64,000 nt of DNA, from contig NC_092570.1 in the NCBI RefSeq assembly GCF_037975245.1, forward strand, positions 2,313,501-2,377,500, in the 5' to 3' direction. The DNA comes from Apostichopus japonicus. Lineage: Eukaryota; Echinodermata; Holothuroidea; Aspidochirotida; Stichopodidae. Within the stretch, counting starts at the first letter, position 1. Each line of letters begins with the position of its first letter. Below, in pieces: positions 11,001 through 21,760 of the stretch. A program made the position numbers and the translations under genes. A model generated the notes under the pieces. It did not search any database. It was not told the DNA's origin and worked only from the letters and a program-made list of their open reading frames with translations.

Positions 11001-14000
11001 TGAAGCTCTCTGAGTAAGAACATTTAGTTTAGTTCAATGCCACCTAACAAGATGAGAGTTACTATTTTAAAGACAGAGCTGTGTGTTAACAAAAATCAAA
11101 GGAATTGGTTCTTTTGAGGACCTATCTGACACAACTACCAATGTAAAAGGACACAAATGTACAACAAGCTTCCTTATATTGTTAATGGTGATATAAGGAA
11201 ATCAATAGCCAGAGTGTCTGATTTTTGTACATCAATATGTCATAACAAATGTAACAGACAGTAAAGCAATGTTTCTACTTGCACAATAAACATACTGTAA
11301 GGTCCTCCCATTGATAGTCTTATAGGACTTTATCAAACTACACATTCAAGCTTTGGAGTTTAAATCACTGAACCATAGTGAATATTAATATCTAACACTA
11401 TACAAGCAACACAAGTGGTGTATAACATATTGGAACTCTTGCGCTGTTTACTGAAGATATAATGAGATATGCATCTTTAACATTATTTACTTTCCATAAG
11501 ATCTTTACAATATTACTGAATTACCTCTCCTTCATTTGTGGTTTCATCAATGTCACTTTCACCATCTGCGTTTTCATCAAATAGGGGATCACTTCTTCCA
11601 GAAGTTGAGTCACAGCATTTGTCCTGCAATTGAAGAAATATGACATCTATAATAATCCACAGAATGCCCTCATTCTTACTTAATGAAGCTCTCTGAGTAG
11701 GAACATTTAGTTTAGTTCAATGCCACCTAACAAGATGAGAGTTACTATTTTAAAGACAGAGCTGTGTGTTAACAAAAATCAAAGGAATTGGTTCTTTTGA
11801 GGACCTATCTGACACAACTACCAATGTAAAAGGACACAAATGTACAACAAGCTTCCTTATATTGTTAATGGTGATATAAGGAAATCAATAGCCAGAGTGT
11901 CTGATTTTTGTACATCAATATGTCATAACAAATGCAACAGACAGTAAAGCAATGTTTCTACTTTCACAATAAACATACTATAAGGTCCTCCCATTGATAG
12001 TCTTATAGGAATTTATCAAACTACACATTCAAGCTTTGAGGTTTAAATCACTGAACCATAGTGAATATTAATATCTAACACTACACCAATCAATATTACA
12101 TGAAACAAGCAACACTAGTGGTTTAAAACATATTGGAAATCTTGCACTGTTTAGTGTGAAATATAATGAGATATGCATCTTAAATATTATTCACTTTCCA
12201 TAAGATTGGTACAACATTACTGAATTACCTCTCTTTCATTTGTGGTTTCATCAATGTCACTTTCGTCACCCGCACTTTCATCTAATAGGGGATCACCTCC
12301 TCCAGAAGTTGAGTCACAGCTTCTTTTCTGGAATTGAAAGAATATGACATCCATAATAACCAATAATTGCAGTTAACTTAGCCAATCTGACAAAATAACC
12401 AAAAAATGGTCTACGTGCATTTGGGGAACAAAATGCCTTCATACTTCCTAAATGAGGCTCTCTGAGTAAGAACATTTAGTTTAGTTCAATGCCACCTAAC
12501 AAGATGAAAGTTACTATTTAAAAGACAAAACTGTGTGTTAACAAAAATCAAAGGAATTGGTTCTTTTGAGGACCTATCTGACACAACTACCAATGTAAAA
12601 GGACACAATAAGTACAACAAGCTTCCTTATATTGTTAATGGTGATACAAAGAAATCCATAGCCAGAGTGTCTGATTTTTGTACATCAAAATGTCATAACA
12701 AATGTAACAGACAGTAAAGAAAATGTTACCACATGCACAATATACATAAAGTCCTCCTATTGATAGTCTTATAGGAATTTATCAAACTACACATTCAAGC
12801 TATGAGGTTTAAGTCACTGAACCATAGTGAATTTTAATATCTAACACTACACATATAAAAATTACATGAAACAAGCAATACTTGTTGTTTAATTGGAACT
12901 CTTGTGCTGTTTAATGAAAATATATAATGAGATATGCATCTTTAACATTATTTACTTTCCATAAGATCTTTACAATATTACTGAATTACCTCTCCTTCAT
13001 TTGTGGTTTCATCAATGTCACTTTCATCATCTGCGTTTTCATCTAAGAGGGCATCACCTCCTACAGCAGTTAAGTCACAGCATTTGTCCTGCAATTGAAA
13101 GAATATGACATCCATAATAACCAGTCATGACAGTTTATTCAATCTGAAAACATATATTCAAAATGGTCTACGTGTATTTGAGCCACAAATGCCTTCATAC
13201 TAACTTAATGAAGCTCTCTGAGTGAGAACATTTAGTTTAGTTCAATGCCACCTAACAAGATAAAAGATAATATTTAAAAGACAGAGCTGTGTGTTAACAA
13301 AAATCAAAGGAATTGGTTCTTTTGAGGACCTATCTGACACAACTACCAATGTAAAAGGACACAAATGTACAACAAGCTTCCTTATATTGTTAATGGTGAT
13401 ACAAGGAAATCAATAGCCAGAGTGTCTGATTTTTGTACATCAATATGTCATAACAAATGTAACAGACAGTAAAGCAATGTTTCTACTTGCACAATAAACA
13501 TACTGTAAGGTCCTCCCATTGATAGTCTTATAGGAATTTATCAAACTACACATTCAAGCTTTGAGGTTTAAATCACTGAACCATAGTGAATATTAATATC
13601 TAACACTACACCAATCAATATTACATGAAAAAAGCAACACTAGTGGTTTAAAACATATTGGAAATCTTGCACTGTTTAGTGTGAAATATAATGAGATATG
13701 CATCTTAAATATTATTCACTTTCCATAAGATTGTTACAACATTACTGAATTACCTCTCTTTCATTTGTGGTTTCATCAATGTCACTTTCGTCACCCGCAC
13801 TTTCATCTAATAGGGGATCACTTCCTCCAGAAGTTGAGTCACAGCTTCTTTTCTGAAATTGAAAGAATATGACATCCATTATAACCAAAAATTGCAGTTA
13901 ACTTAGCCAATCTGACAAAATTACCACAAAATGGTCTACGTGCATTTGGGAAACAAAATGCTCTCATTCTTACTTAATGAAGCTCTCTGAGTAAGAACAT

Positions 14001-17000
14001 TTAGATTAGTTCAATGCCACCTAACAAGATGATAGTTTTTATTTTAAAACAGAGCTGTGTGTTAACAAAAATCAAAGTAATCACTTCTTTTGAGGACTTA
14101 TCTGACACAACTACCAATGAAAAAGGACACAAATGTACAACAAGCTTCCTTATATTGTTACTGATGATATAAGGAAATCAATAGCCAGAGTGTCTGATTT
14201 TTGTACATCAATATGTCATAACAAATGTAACAGACAGTAAAGCAATGTTTCTACTTGCACAATAAACATACTGTAAGGTCCTCCCATTGATAGTCTAATA
14301 GGAATTTATCAAACTACACATTCAAGCTTTGAGGTTTAAGTCACTGAACCATAGTGAATATTAATATCTAACACTATACAAATAAAAATTACATGAATCA
14401 AGCAATACTTGTTGTTTAATTGGAACTCTTGTGCTGTTTAATTAAAATATATAATGAGATATGCATCTTTAACATTATTTACTTTCCATAAGATCTTTAC
14501 AACATTACTGAAGTACCTCTCCTTCATTTGTGGTTTCATCAATGTCACTTTCACCATCTGCATTTTCATCTAAGAGAGCATCACCTCCTACAGCAGTTAA
14601 GTCGCAGCATTTGTCCTGCAATTGAAAGAATATGACATCCATAATAACCAATAATGACAGTTTATTCAATCTGAAAACATATATTCAAAATGGTCTACGT
14701 GTATTTGAGCCACAAAATGCCCTCATTCTTACTTAATGAAGCTCTCTGAGTAAGAACATTTAGTTTAGTTCAATGCCACCTAACAAGATAAAAGATAATA
14801 TTTAAAAGACAGAGCTGTGTGTTAACAAAAATCAAAGGAATTGGTTCTTTTGAGGACCTATCTGACACAACTACCAATGTAAAAGGACACAAATGTACAA
14901 CAAGCTTCCTTATATTGTTAATGGTGATATAAGGAAATCAATAGCCAGAGTGCCTGATTTTTGTACATCAATATGTCATAACAAATGTAACAGACAGTAA
15001 AGCAATGTTACTACTTGCACAATAAACATACTGTAAGGTCCTCCCATTGATAGTCTTATAGGAATTTATCAAACTACACATTCAAGCTTTGGAGTTTAAA
15101 TCACTGAACCATAATGAATATTAATATCTAACACTACACGGATAAAAATTACATGAAACAAGCAACACTAGTGGTTTGAACATATTGGAAATCTTGCACT
15201 GTTTAGTGTGAGATATAATGAGATATGCATCTTTAACATTATTTACTTTCCATAGGATCCTTACAATATTACTGAATTACCTCTCCTTCATTTGTGGTTT
15301 CATCAATGTCACTTTCATCATTTGCATTTTCATCTGATAGGGGATCACCTCCTCCAGTAGTTAGGTCACAGCATTTGTCCTGCAATTGAAAGAATATGAC
15401 ATCCATAATAACCAGAAATGACAGTTTAATCAATCTGACATTACCACAACTTGGTCTACGTGTATTTGAGCCACAAAATGCCCTCATTCTTACTAATGAA
15501 GCTCTCTGAGTAGGAACATTTAGTTTAGTTCAATGCCACCTAACAAGATGTGAGTTACTATTTTAAAGACAGAGCTGTGTGTTAACAAAATCAAAGGAAT
15601 TGGTTCTTTTGAGGACCTATCTGACACAACTACTAGTGTAAAAGGACACAAATGTACAACAAGCTTCCTTATATTGTTACTGGTGATATAAGGAAATCAA
15701 TAGCCAGAGTGTCTGATTTTTGTACATCAATATGTCATAACAAATGCAACAGACAGTAAAGCAATGTTTCTACTTGCACAATAAACATACTGTAAGGTCC
15801 TCCCATTGATAGTCTAATAGGAATTTATCAAACTACACATTCAATCCTTGAGGTTTAAGTCACTGAACCATAGTGAATATTAATATCTAACACTATACAA
15901 ATAAAAATTACATGAAACAAGCAATACTTGTTGTTTAATTGGAACTCTTGTGCTGTTTAATGAAAATATATAATGAGATATGCATCTTTAACATTATTTA
16001 CTTTCCATAAGATCTTTACAATATTACTGAATTACCTCTCCTTCATTTGTGGTTTCATCAATGTCACTTACACCATCTGCGTTTTCATCTAAGAGGGCAT
16101 CACCTCCTACAGCAGTTAAGTCACAGCATTTGTCCTGCAATTGAAAGAATATGACATCCATAATAACCAGTCATGACAGTTTATTCAATCTGAAAACATA
16201 TATTCCAAATGGTCTACGTGTATTTGAGCCACAAAATGCCCTCATTCTTATTTAATGAAGCTCTCTGAGTAAGAACATTTAGTTTAGTTCAATGCCACCT
16301 AACAAGATAAAAGATCATATTTAAAAGACAAAACTGTGTGTTAACAAAAATCAAAGGAATTGGTTCTTTTGAGGACCTATCTGACACAACTCCTACTACT
16401 ATTGTTAATGGTGATACAAGGGAATCAATAGCCTGATTTTTGTACATCAACATGTAATAACGAATGTAACAGACAGTAGATAAATTCTACTACTTGCACA
16501 ATAAACATACTGTAAGGTCCTCCCATTGATAATCTTATAGGAATTTATCAAACTTCACATTCAAGCTTTGAGGTTTAAATCACTGAACCATTGTGAATTT
16601 TGATATGCAACACTACACCAATCAATATTACATGAAACAATGAGCTTCCTTAATGAAGCTCCCTGAAGTTATGAGTAAGTTCTATATGCCACCTTATAAC
16701 ATGAAACTGACTACTTTAATGACAGATGTGTCTACAAAATTGTCTGAGGACCTTTCTGACACAGCAATTGTGTAACAATGTTACAAAAATGAAAAGTAAA
16801 CCACCTACGACAAGCTTCTGTGAGCAGCGGTGAGAGCAGACTACATAGCATCTGGACAAACATGATGTTACATTAAACCAGACCCTTAACTACTGCTTAC
16901 AATCTAAATTAAGGCAAGTTTTATAGTGAAAGTGAATCTATTGTAGGTTACAAAACATATGGGAGACTTGGACATGTTGAAAAGCTGTTGATACTTCATG

Positions 17001-20000
17001 TAAGCCAACCTCAAACTGAAGTGAACAGACACTTACTAATCCTATTCACTTCATTTCAGGTGTCTATTGACCTCAGTTTGAGGTTGGCTTACATAAAGTA
17101 CCTCCCTGAAACAATCAAATAATTATAACAGCCTAGTTACTTATTCACAAGTCGTTCTGGTCTCTGTTGTTGTTTAAACTGTGCACCAAGGGTTAAAATA
17201 TCATCATAATAATAATATGCTTGTGCCTGTTTAATATGTAAAATTCATTTCAAGAGAACTGAGAATTATCAGCAGTAATTTATTTTCTAACTTACTTGTC
17301 TCCATTCTGCGTCTGGATTTCCATAGTCATATCGAATCTCAGTCCCCTTTTCAATTTTTTTCTTTGAATATATAAATAAACGGGGAACGCCATGCACCTC
17401 CACCTTCTTGACAAAGGTATTTGCTTGAGTTTCTTTAGCATCATTTATGTATCGTGCTTTTGAGGTTGTGAAGTATGCATCAATGCTTTGGAAAGAAGGA
17501 AATATAAAATGTACAAAGTACAAAGTACAGAATCAGAACCGTCTTTGCTTTGCTAAAACTAGAAAGTAAATACAAATTCAAAGTTAGGTGTTGCAATATG
17601 ATGCATTTACATGACTTAAAAGATAGTCCAGAAGAAAGTTTGCCCTGGACTATCCTTCTAAAGTAGCGACTATAACTGTCATATCACATACAAGCTTTCC
17701 ACGGTTAACTCTTCCATGTCTAAAACAACATCTAATCGAAAGATGATATATCATTCAATATACTCTACTAAACATTCCAAATCTCAAATTAACAACAGGA
17801 GGATGAATGGAGGATTCAAGGTTTAAAGCTAATTATTTAAATAAGATACATTTTTCAAATATCAAATATAATTCCCAACCTTCTGGTACATGCATTTGTT
17901 TATCAAAACAGTAGTGATTCTCCCTGTTTTGGGCTTATTTCTAAAGTTACTCATAAATTGTAAAACAGCCACAATTTTGGAACATAAGTACACCATTGTG
18001 AGACTAGACTATAACTAATGACAACGATGATAGGTTTTCTTGGACCGTTATTGGCAAGTTTGTGCCTATATTCACACATATCATCAGACTTGATGAAACC
18101 AATACAATAATCATGATGCATTATCTGTTGAATGGGGAGGGGGACGACTGTTACTGTACAGAGAGAACACAACATACCACAAAAACTTTCCTTTGTGTTG
18201 AAAGGAAAACAAGTAATCGCTTCTGTTAGGACTTTCAGATTCCAGATGTGCTGCATCATTGTCACTTAGCAGCTTTCCACAGTATTCTAACAGTAATGTG
18301 CCTCCTTCAAAGTCTTTTTTGGCAAACAGACCTTTCCCTGTGTATTAGGAAATAAAGATTTTCCTAGCTGCTTTGTTTTCCACGGTCATCTACGATAGGT
18401 TTCTAGCCAAAACTCTTTCAATGCTAAACAGGATGGTCAACACCTGAGTGATCAATTTTCAGCAGTCATATGAAATGCTTTACCAAGTGAAAAGCTATTA
18501 CCAATATACCAAACTGAATTGTTGACATAAACGTAAATCAATTTACATCAATAATAAACTTTTATCTCCAACTGTGCTGTATGTAACGCACAACTTTCGA
18601 TGACCCCCCCCCCCCCACATCCACAAGTAAGATGTATTAAATAAATCAATGTAAGTGGTTCTTACCTATGTAGGAGTTAATGAATAGTACTTCAAAGTCT
18701 TCATCATGAGTTGTGAATTCAGAAGTATTCTGTGAAGGATGTAAAAGGTAGCATCTTTTATATTCTTTACTACCAGTTGTGGGAAATGTTCTACTAATTC
18801 TACTTCTAGTTCTTACTTCTTGTACTTCTTGTTCTACTTCTTCTAATTCAGCTTGAAATAATCTTAATTCTCAAAGACTTGTTTACCAGTTCAGGTTGTG
18901 CCCAGGAAAGGGATTCAAAACTAGCTTTGGTCAATAAACCTTTTATTGTCATTTTTGTTTGAGTAATTGAAACGTATAAAAATGCATTGTAACGCCCATC
19001 ATCTTGCCAATTTGAGTAAAAAATAAACAGTATTTAGTTAAGGTAAAATTTTAACATCATTAAAACAACATTCTAAACACCCATGTGAAACTGGTGACAT
19101 ATGTGAAATAGTCATTTTTAAAAAGTCTGCCTCAAGCAGTGGCAGTGCTATGGGGGAGGGGATGGCAATTTCCTCCCTCCTCCAATCAGATCTTCTACTT
19201 ATCGAAAAATATAAGGAGCTAGGCTAATGGCAAACTCCGCACATTAGACCCCTTCCCCATATCAGTGTTATATTTTTAGCACTCCCCCATTAAATATATA
19301 GCTTGACCCCCTTGTTGCCCCCCAGAATTGCCATGGCTGGTGCCGTGCCACTGGCCCCAAGAAATAAAAATAACAAAACAAGAGAAGGTAGTTGTGGTTG
19401 TCCAGCAGGTAAGGAGGAAATCAATGAGGAGAGAAGAGGGTATCAGTATGATAATTATTAATTAAATACAATATGGAAAGTTTAATGGTGCATTAAACTT
19501 TTCAACTGCTGAAAATATGTTATAAACATTGGTTATAATTTCCAACACAACTCAAACACTGTCTAAAAATTGCAAGTAAGATGAGTTAGCAAGAAATTTT
19601 TTAATTGAACACATGACATACAGTACATGGGAACTGAAGAAAGTAATTGCATGCACTGCTAGAAACAGATGGCAATATTAGAAAGCAGGGAGGATTCAGC
19701 AGCCTGGGGAGGGAGTTAGGGAGGGGTTCCATTCCCATTGCTTTTCATCGCTTTTTCTTGCAGTACAAAATACAAATTGCAGTCTTATTTTAAGCCAGCT
19801 CTTTGAAAAATGCTATGTAACCCTCTTTCCTGGGATACTACTTGAGATGACAGTGGCAGAGCTCCTTCAATGAAGAAATCACAGGAACCTATAATATGAA
19901 ATCACATGGATTGCAACTTAAGTCATATTGTCTTGGGGAGAGTCATAATTTTTTGGGGGCACCTACAGCAAGGAGGGTCTATTACATGGAGAGGTCACCT

Positions 20001-20751
20001 TCTTCATGAATCATGATTTCTGGAAAACTTTGTCTAAAGCCTCTCTAAACTAGAGCTCCATGTTACTGCTGTGGCCTAGCTTAGGAGTGAACGAGACAGT
20101 CCATGGGGGTCTAACATTATGATAAACACACGAACAGTGCAGAAGGATCTTGCCATGCACATGGTTACTTTTGAATAGGCATGAAACTTGATTACAAGCC
20201 AATATTGACTTACAATATAATATGTCTGCAACATAGACAACCAATTCATTTATATATAACTGCAAAAGAAATCCATTGAATTACTTATGTTTGTTCATGT
20301 TGTGTACAAGCAACATTCTAGAAGTCATTACAAATACTGTACTATAATGTTTCATTACTTGAGCAATGAGCATGCCTGTGCAAGCTATTTGCCTTAGGTC
20401 TGGTCAATATGGTCACCACATCCATATCACATGTATTACTAATCAACTATTTATAAATTTATGTCACACAGGTAGATCTATACAGATATCAATAATAAAT
20501 CTAGTAAGAAATATTCCAAACAATATATTCGGTTGTTAATTGGCATTATGGTAATAATCCTTAAGATTTGTCAATTAATCGTCATCTAAATATTCTGGGA
20601 GCCTCCTGGGGGGAGGGGGGGGCATCTTTGAAAAAATGATCAACAATGAAAATGGTTAAACAGCTCAGGCTAAAGGTTTAACAAAGTTAACATAACTGCA
20701 CTGAAACACAAGTTCCATTTCAATCCTTACCTTGAGCCTCCTTCTCGCCAT
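6746..20751 (-). CDS. SET / acidic repeat / zinc finger / tyrosine recombinase chimeric gene (15 coding exons)
   Basis: Conceptual protein of about 1200 residues. Order: short basic start (1-7); SET-like domain (about 17-145) with [28 protein letters not shown] and RYDYG; eight 33-residue acidic repeats (146-409); acidic/Ser-rich linker; C2H2 finger (about 537-556); C2HC finger (about 620-640); tyrosine-recombinase-like core (about 870-1060); acidic segment; Lys/Arg-rich Myb/SANT-like end with [20 protein letters not shown]. The C-terminal half resembles abundant unnamed fish and invertebrate proteins related to Crypton-type recombinases (from memory). All exon phases fit provided one base is dropped from the C run at 9943-9946. 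Whether it is a live mobile gene, a domesticated host gene or a new pseudogene is unresolved. The first exon is the least certain part. Confidence 0.75.
7115..7165. repeat. (TA)n microsatellite
   Basis: Alternating AT run of about 40 bp, with a further short run near 7244-7262. Confidence 0.9.
7401..7968. mobile_element. Penelope-like fragment bounded by inverted repeats
   Basis: Left arm (about 7401-7474, GACAACTGAACAAATACTCG...) is the inverted copy of the right arm (about 7886-7968), differing by a few bases and an 8-bp duplication. Between them lies a GIY-YIG reading frame on the minus strand. Both sides abut or approach TA microsatellites. Penelope-like elements often carry terminal repeats in odd orientations; assignment rests on the endonuclease. 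Confidence 0.7.
7454..7888 (-). pseudogene. GIY-YIG endonuclease 3' end of a Penelope-like retroelement
   Basis: 145 codons in one frame with a single internal TAG (7637-7639). Motifs in order: [15 protein letters not shown] (Cys-rich lead), [28 protein letters not shown] (GIY-YIG core), [29 protein letters not shown] and [14 protein letters not shown], then TAA. This order is that of the endonuclease end of Penelope-like elements. No reverse transcriptase part is present, so the copy is 5' truncated and inactive. Confidence 0.8.
7969..8041. repeat. (TA)n microsatellite, about 70 bp
   Basis: Uninterrupted alternating TA run between the Penelope-like fragment and the acidic penultimate exon. 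Confidence 0.95.
8066..8209 (-). CDS. SET/recombinase gene, acidic penultimate exon
   Basis: TTAG acceptor, GTCAGT donor, phase 1 in and out. Encodes 48 residues, mostly Glu/Asp/Ser, ending in a basic TKKK. It links the recombinase core to the C-terminal basic domain and probably forms a flexible linker. Confidence 0.75.
8400..10429 (-). CDS. SET/recombinase gene, long exon: two zinc fingers and tyrosine recombinase-like domain
   Basis: CAG acceptor after TTTCCATTTA and GTGAGT donor. The first part is Ser/Asp-rich, then a C2H2 finger (YCVYC..RHLEQVH, about 9989-10048). A family-typical stretch ([18 protein letters not shown]) follows only after removing one base of the C run at 9943-9946; read literally, TAA at 9935-9937 stops it. 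Then come a C2HC finger (CNLC..HKKNC, 9739-9798), a helical region, and the recombinase core: FNRRRSGEV (box I Arg), [10 protein letters not shown] (Lys hairpin), TSTKLRK (box II Arg, usual His replaced by Thr) and [12 protein letters not shown] (His and Tyr nine residues apart). The match to tyrosine recombinases is by motif. Confidence 0.85.
10777..10875 (-). CDS. Acidic repeat exon 8 of 8 (most diverged)
   Basis: CAG acceptor, GTATAT donor. Begins [20 protein letters not shown] and ends [10 protein letters not shown], so this copy nearest the zinc-finger exon has drifted most and may be the oldest. Confidence 0.8.
11525..11623 (-). CDS. Acidic repeat exon 7 of 8
   Basis: CAG acceptor, GTAATT donor. 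Begins [20 protein letters not shown]. Confidence 0.8.
12229..12327 (-). CDS. Acidic repeat exon 6 of 8
   Basis: CAG acceptor, GTAATT donor. Begins [20 protein letters not shown]; closest sister of repeat exon 4. Confidence 0.8.
12990..13088 (-). CDS. Acidic repeat exon 5 of 8
   Basis: CAG acceptor, GTAATT donor. Begins [20 protein letters not shown]. Confidence 0.8.
13754..13852 (-). CDS. Acidic repeat exon 4 of 8
   Basis: CAG acceptor, GTAATT donor. Begins [20 protein letters not shown], lacking the first Asp and second Cys of most copies; ends TTNERE. Confidence 0.8.
14517..14615 (-). CDS. Acidic repeat exon 3 of 8
   Basis: CAG acceptor; the donor is GTACTT instead of GTAATT. Same sequence type as the first repeat exon. 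Confidence 0.8.
15281..15379 (-). CDS. Acidic repeat exon 2 of 8
   Basis: CAG acceptor, GTAATT donor. Begins [20 protein letters not shown], ends [10 protein letters not shown]. Confidence 0.8.
16036..16134 (-). CDS. Acidic repeat exon 1 of 8
   Basis: CAG acceptor, GTAATT donor. 33 residues beginning [20 protein letters not shown] and ending [10 protein letters not shown]. Confidence 0.8.
16990..17100. repeat. Imperfect hairpin-forming inverted repeat
   Basis: The arm ATGTAAGCCAACCTCAAACT near 16998 pairs with AGTTTGAGGTTGGCTTACAT near 17076, and the pairing extends imperfectly through GACAC/GTGTC. It lies in the intron between the SET exons and the tandem exon array. Confidence 0.75.
17296..17485 (-). 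CDS. SET/recombinase gene, exon 4 (SET C-terminal half)
   Basis: AAG acceptor, GTAAGT donor, 64 residues. Contains [36 protein letters not shown] and RYDYG. The last is the canonical SET catalytic YxYG element; the expected N-H-S motif reads N-D-A here. Ends in phase 0 as required by the repeated exons. Confidence 0.8.
18178..18337 (-). CDS. SET/recombinase gene, exon 3 (SET core)
   Basis: CAG acceptor, GTATGT donor. Encodes [19 protein letters not shown] (the G-x-G SAM-binding strand region) and CGKLL, then an acidic insert and FSFQHKGKF. Phases 1 in and 2 out match both neighbours. Confidence 0.75.
18666..18729 (-). CDS. SET/recombinase gene, exon 2 (start of SET-like domain)
   Basis: CAG acceptor and GTAAG donor. 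Encodes 21 residues ending [10 protein letters not shown], the usual opening of SET domains of the KMT5A-like type that precedes the G-x-G strand. Ends in phase 1. Confidence 0.7.
19129..19361. mobile_element. hAT-type miniature inverted-repeat element
   Basis: Termini CAGTGGCAGTGCTATGG (from 19137) and CCATGGCTGGTGCCGTGCCACTG (to 19353) are imperfect inverted repeats starting with the hAT-like CAGTG. Flanking 8-mers gcctcaag and gccccaag match at 7 of 8 positions, fitting the 8-bp target duplication of hAT transposons. No transposase inside. Confidence 0.7.
20731..20751 (-). CDS. SET/recombinase gene, putative first coding exon
   Basis: Seven codons (MARRRLK) run from an ATG in good context (GGCCATGG) to a GTAAGG donor in phase 0, matching the phase-0 start of the next exon. 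A possible CTTTGTAG acceptor lies just upstream, so a 5' non-coding exon may exist further right. Chosen on phase and context only. Confidence 0.45.
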
Positions 20752-20839
20752 GGCCACAAGCCAAATGTCTCGCTACAAAGATAGATTAAAATTTAATTGA
20801 TCATGATAACTCTATGTGTAGCCATGTCAACACACAAAA

Positions 20840-21121
20840 TTATGATATCCAATCAAGGCCATGGTATAAAATTTCCAAAATTAAATCATCCACCCATTGG
20901 TAGCTGACATAGGGTAGCAAACATAAGTCCACTATGATTCTTATAATTAATCTAAAGCTCTCCTCAGAGTTAAAGAATAGTATCCAAATTGGCCTGAATT
21001 CGAAATTGCCAATACCACCATCAACAGTAATACAATTGTAGTACAAGTGATATTCATCACAAATTGATAAAACTAAATCAAAAACATCGGGACACTCCAT
21101 GTAGAGATATCCTTGTGCCAT
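20840..21121 (-). CDS. Unrecognised 93-residue open frame
   Basis: ATG-to-stop frame rich in Leu/Ile/Trp/Tyr with no family I recognise. It sits just upstream of the putative first exon of the SET/recombinase gene and may be chance or untranslated leader. Confidence 0.12.
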   Translation of the reverse strand: MAQGYLYMECPDVFDLVLSICDEYHLYYNCITVDGGIGNFEFRPIWILFFNSEESFRLIIRIIVDLCLLPYVSYQWVDDLILEILYHGLDWIS

Positions 21122-21199
21122 TTTATGCTAGTACTGTAGTACAAGTAGGCCTAGGCCTACTGTAGGTTAATTATTGGGCTATTAGGGATAGGCCAACTG

Positions 21200-21760
21200 C
21201 TACTTTACAGAATGCGTCACATTTAAAAGTTACGTGAGCCGAGCCGAACAATCTTAACTTTTGGCTACACAAGCGAGGACCTAACGTTGTGAAGTCGGAT
21301 TATTACTAGGCGTGGTATATATTAACTAAACTAGGCCTAGGCTAGCATAGGTATATACCTAAACAGTTAGTTTGTGTTACAAAGGCTTAAGATATTATAG
21401 CATTAATAATATCGCTAAACGTTAGGCTACTGTATTGAGGTCTGACCTATCTAACGCTACCTACTACTTTGAGTCCTCACCTGTCACGAAAAACCATATT
21501 CACAATTTCACATACAAAGCCAAGTCAAACTTTTGATTTACCCTAAAACAAAACTATTACCTGACCAAATCTAAGTTGGAAATGAACGAAAGAAATGTAA
21601 AACAGGAATGATCCTTACCGACGTGATTAATTGAGTGACGTTTTCCTTCAAGAATTCAACGTGTGTGCTTACGTACGTAGATTGCGTAGCGTTCCGTCAT
21701 AAACTTACCAATTAGCGAGGACTCGGAGCGCGCGAAAACTTTTTTCACGTAATGTTCAAA
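21200..21760 (-). promoter_or_regulatory. Possible promoter region of the SET/recombinase gene
   Basis: This stretch has clearly more CpG than its surroundings (for example ACGTACGTAG, GCGTAGCGTTCCGTC, GGAGCGCGCG) and lies upstream of the first coding exon. No start site or core element can be fixed; the call is positional. Confidence 0.25.

Larger units (their letters stand above)
10700..16620 (-). repeat. Tandem array of eight ~750-bp units, each with one exon
   Basis: Eight units of about 705-766 bp repeat, each with a 99-bp exon and about 650 bp of closely similar intron (marker phrases TGAGGACCTATCTGACACAA and CTCCCATTGATAGTCTTATAG). Units at 12229 and 13754 are nearly alike, as are those at 12990, 14517 and 16036, which suggests that pairs were also copied together. 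The exon starts and ends in phase 0, so copy number can change without breaking the protein. Confidence 0.95.

Noticed and set aside
17951..18265. Minus-strand open frame overlapping SET exon 3
   Set aside because: Reads a different frame from the SET exon and continues into the intron past a good GTATGT donor.
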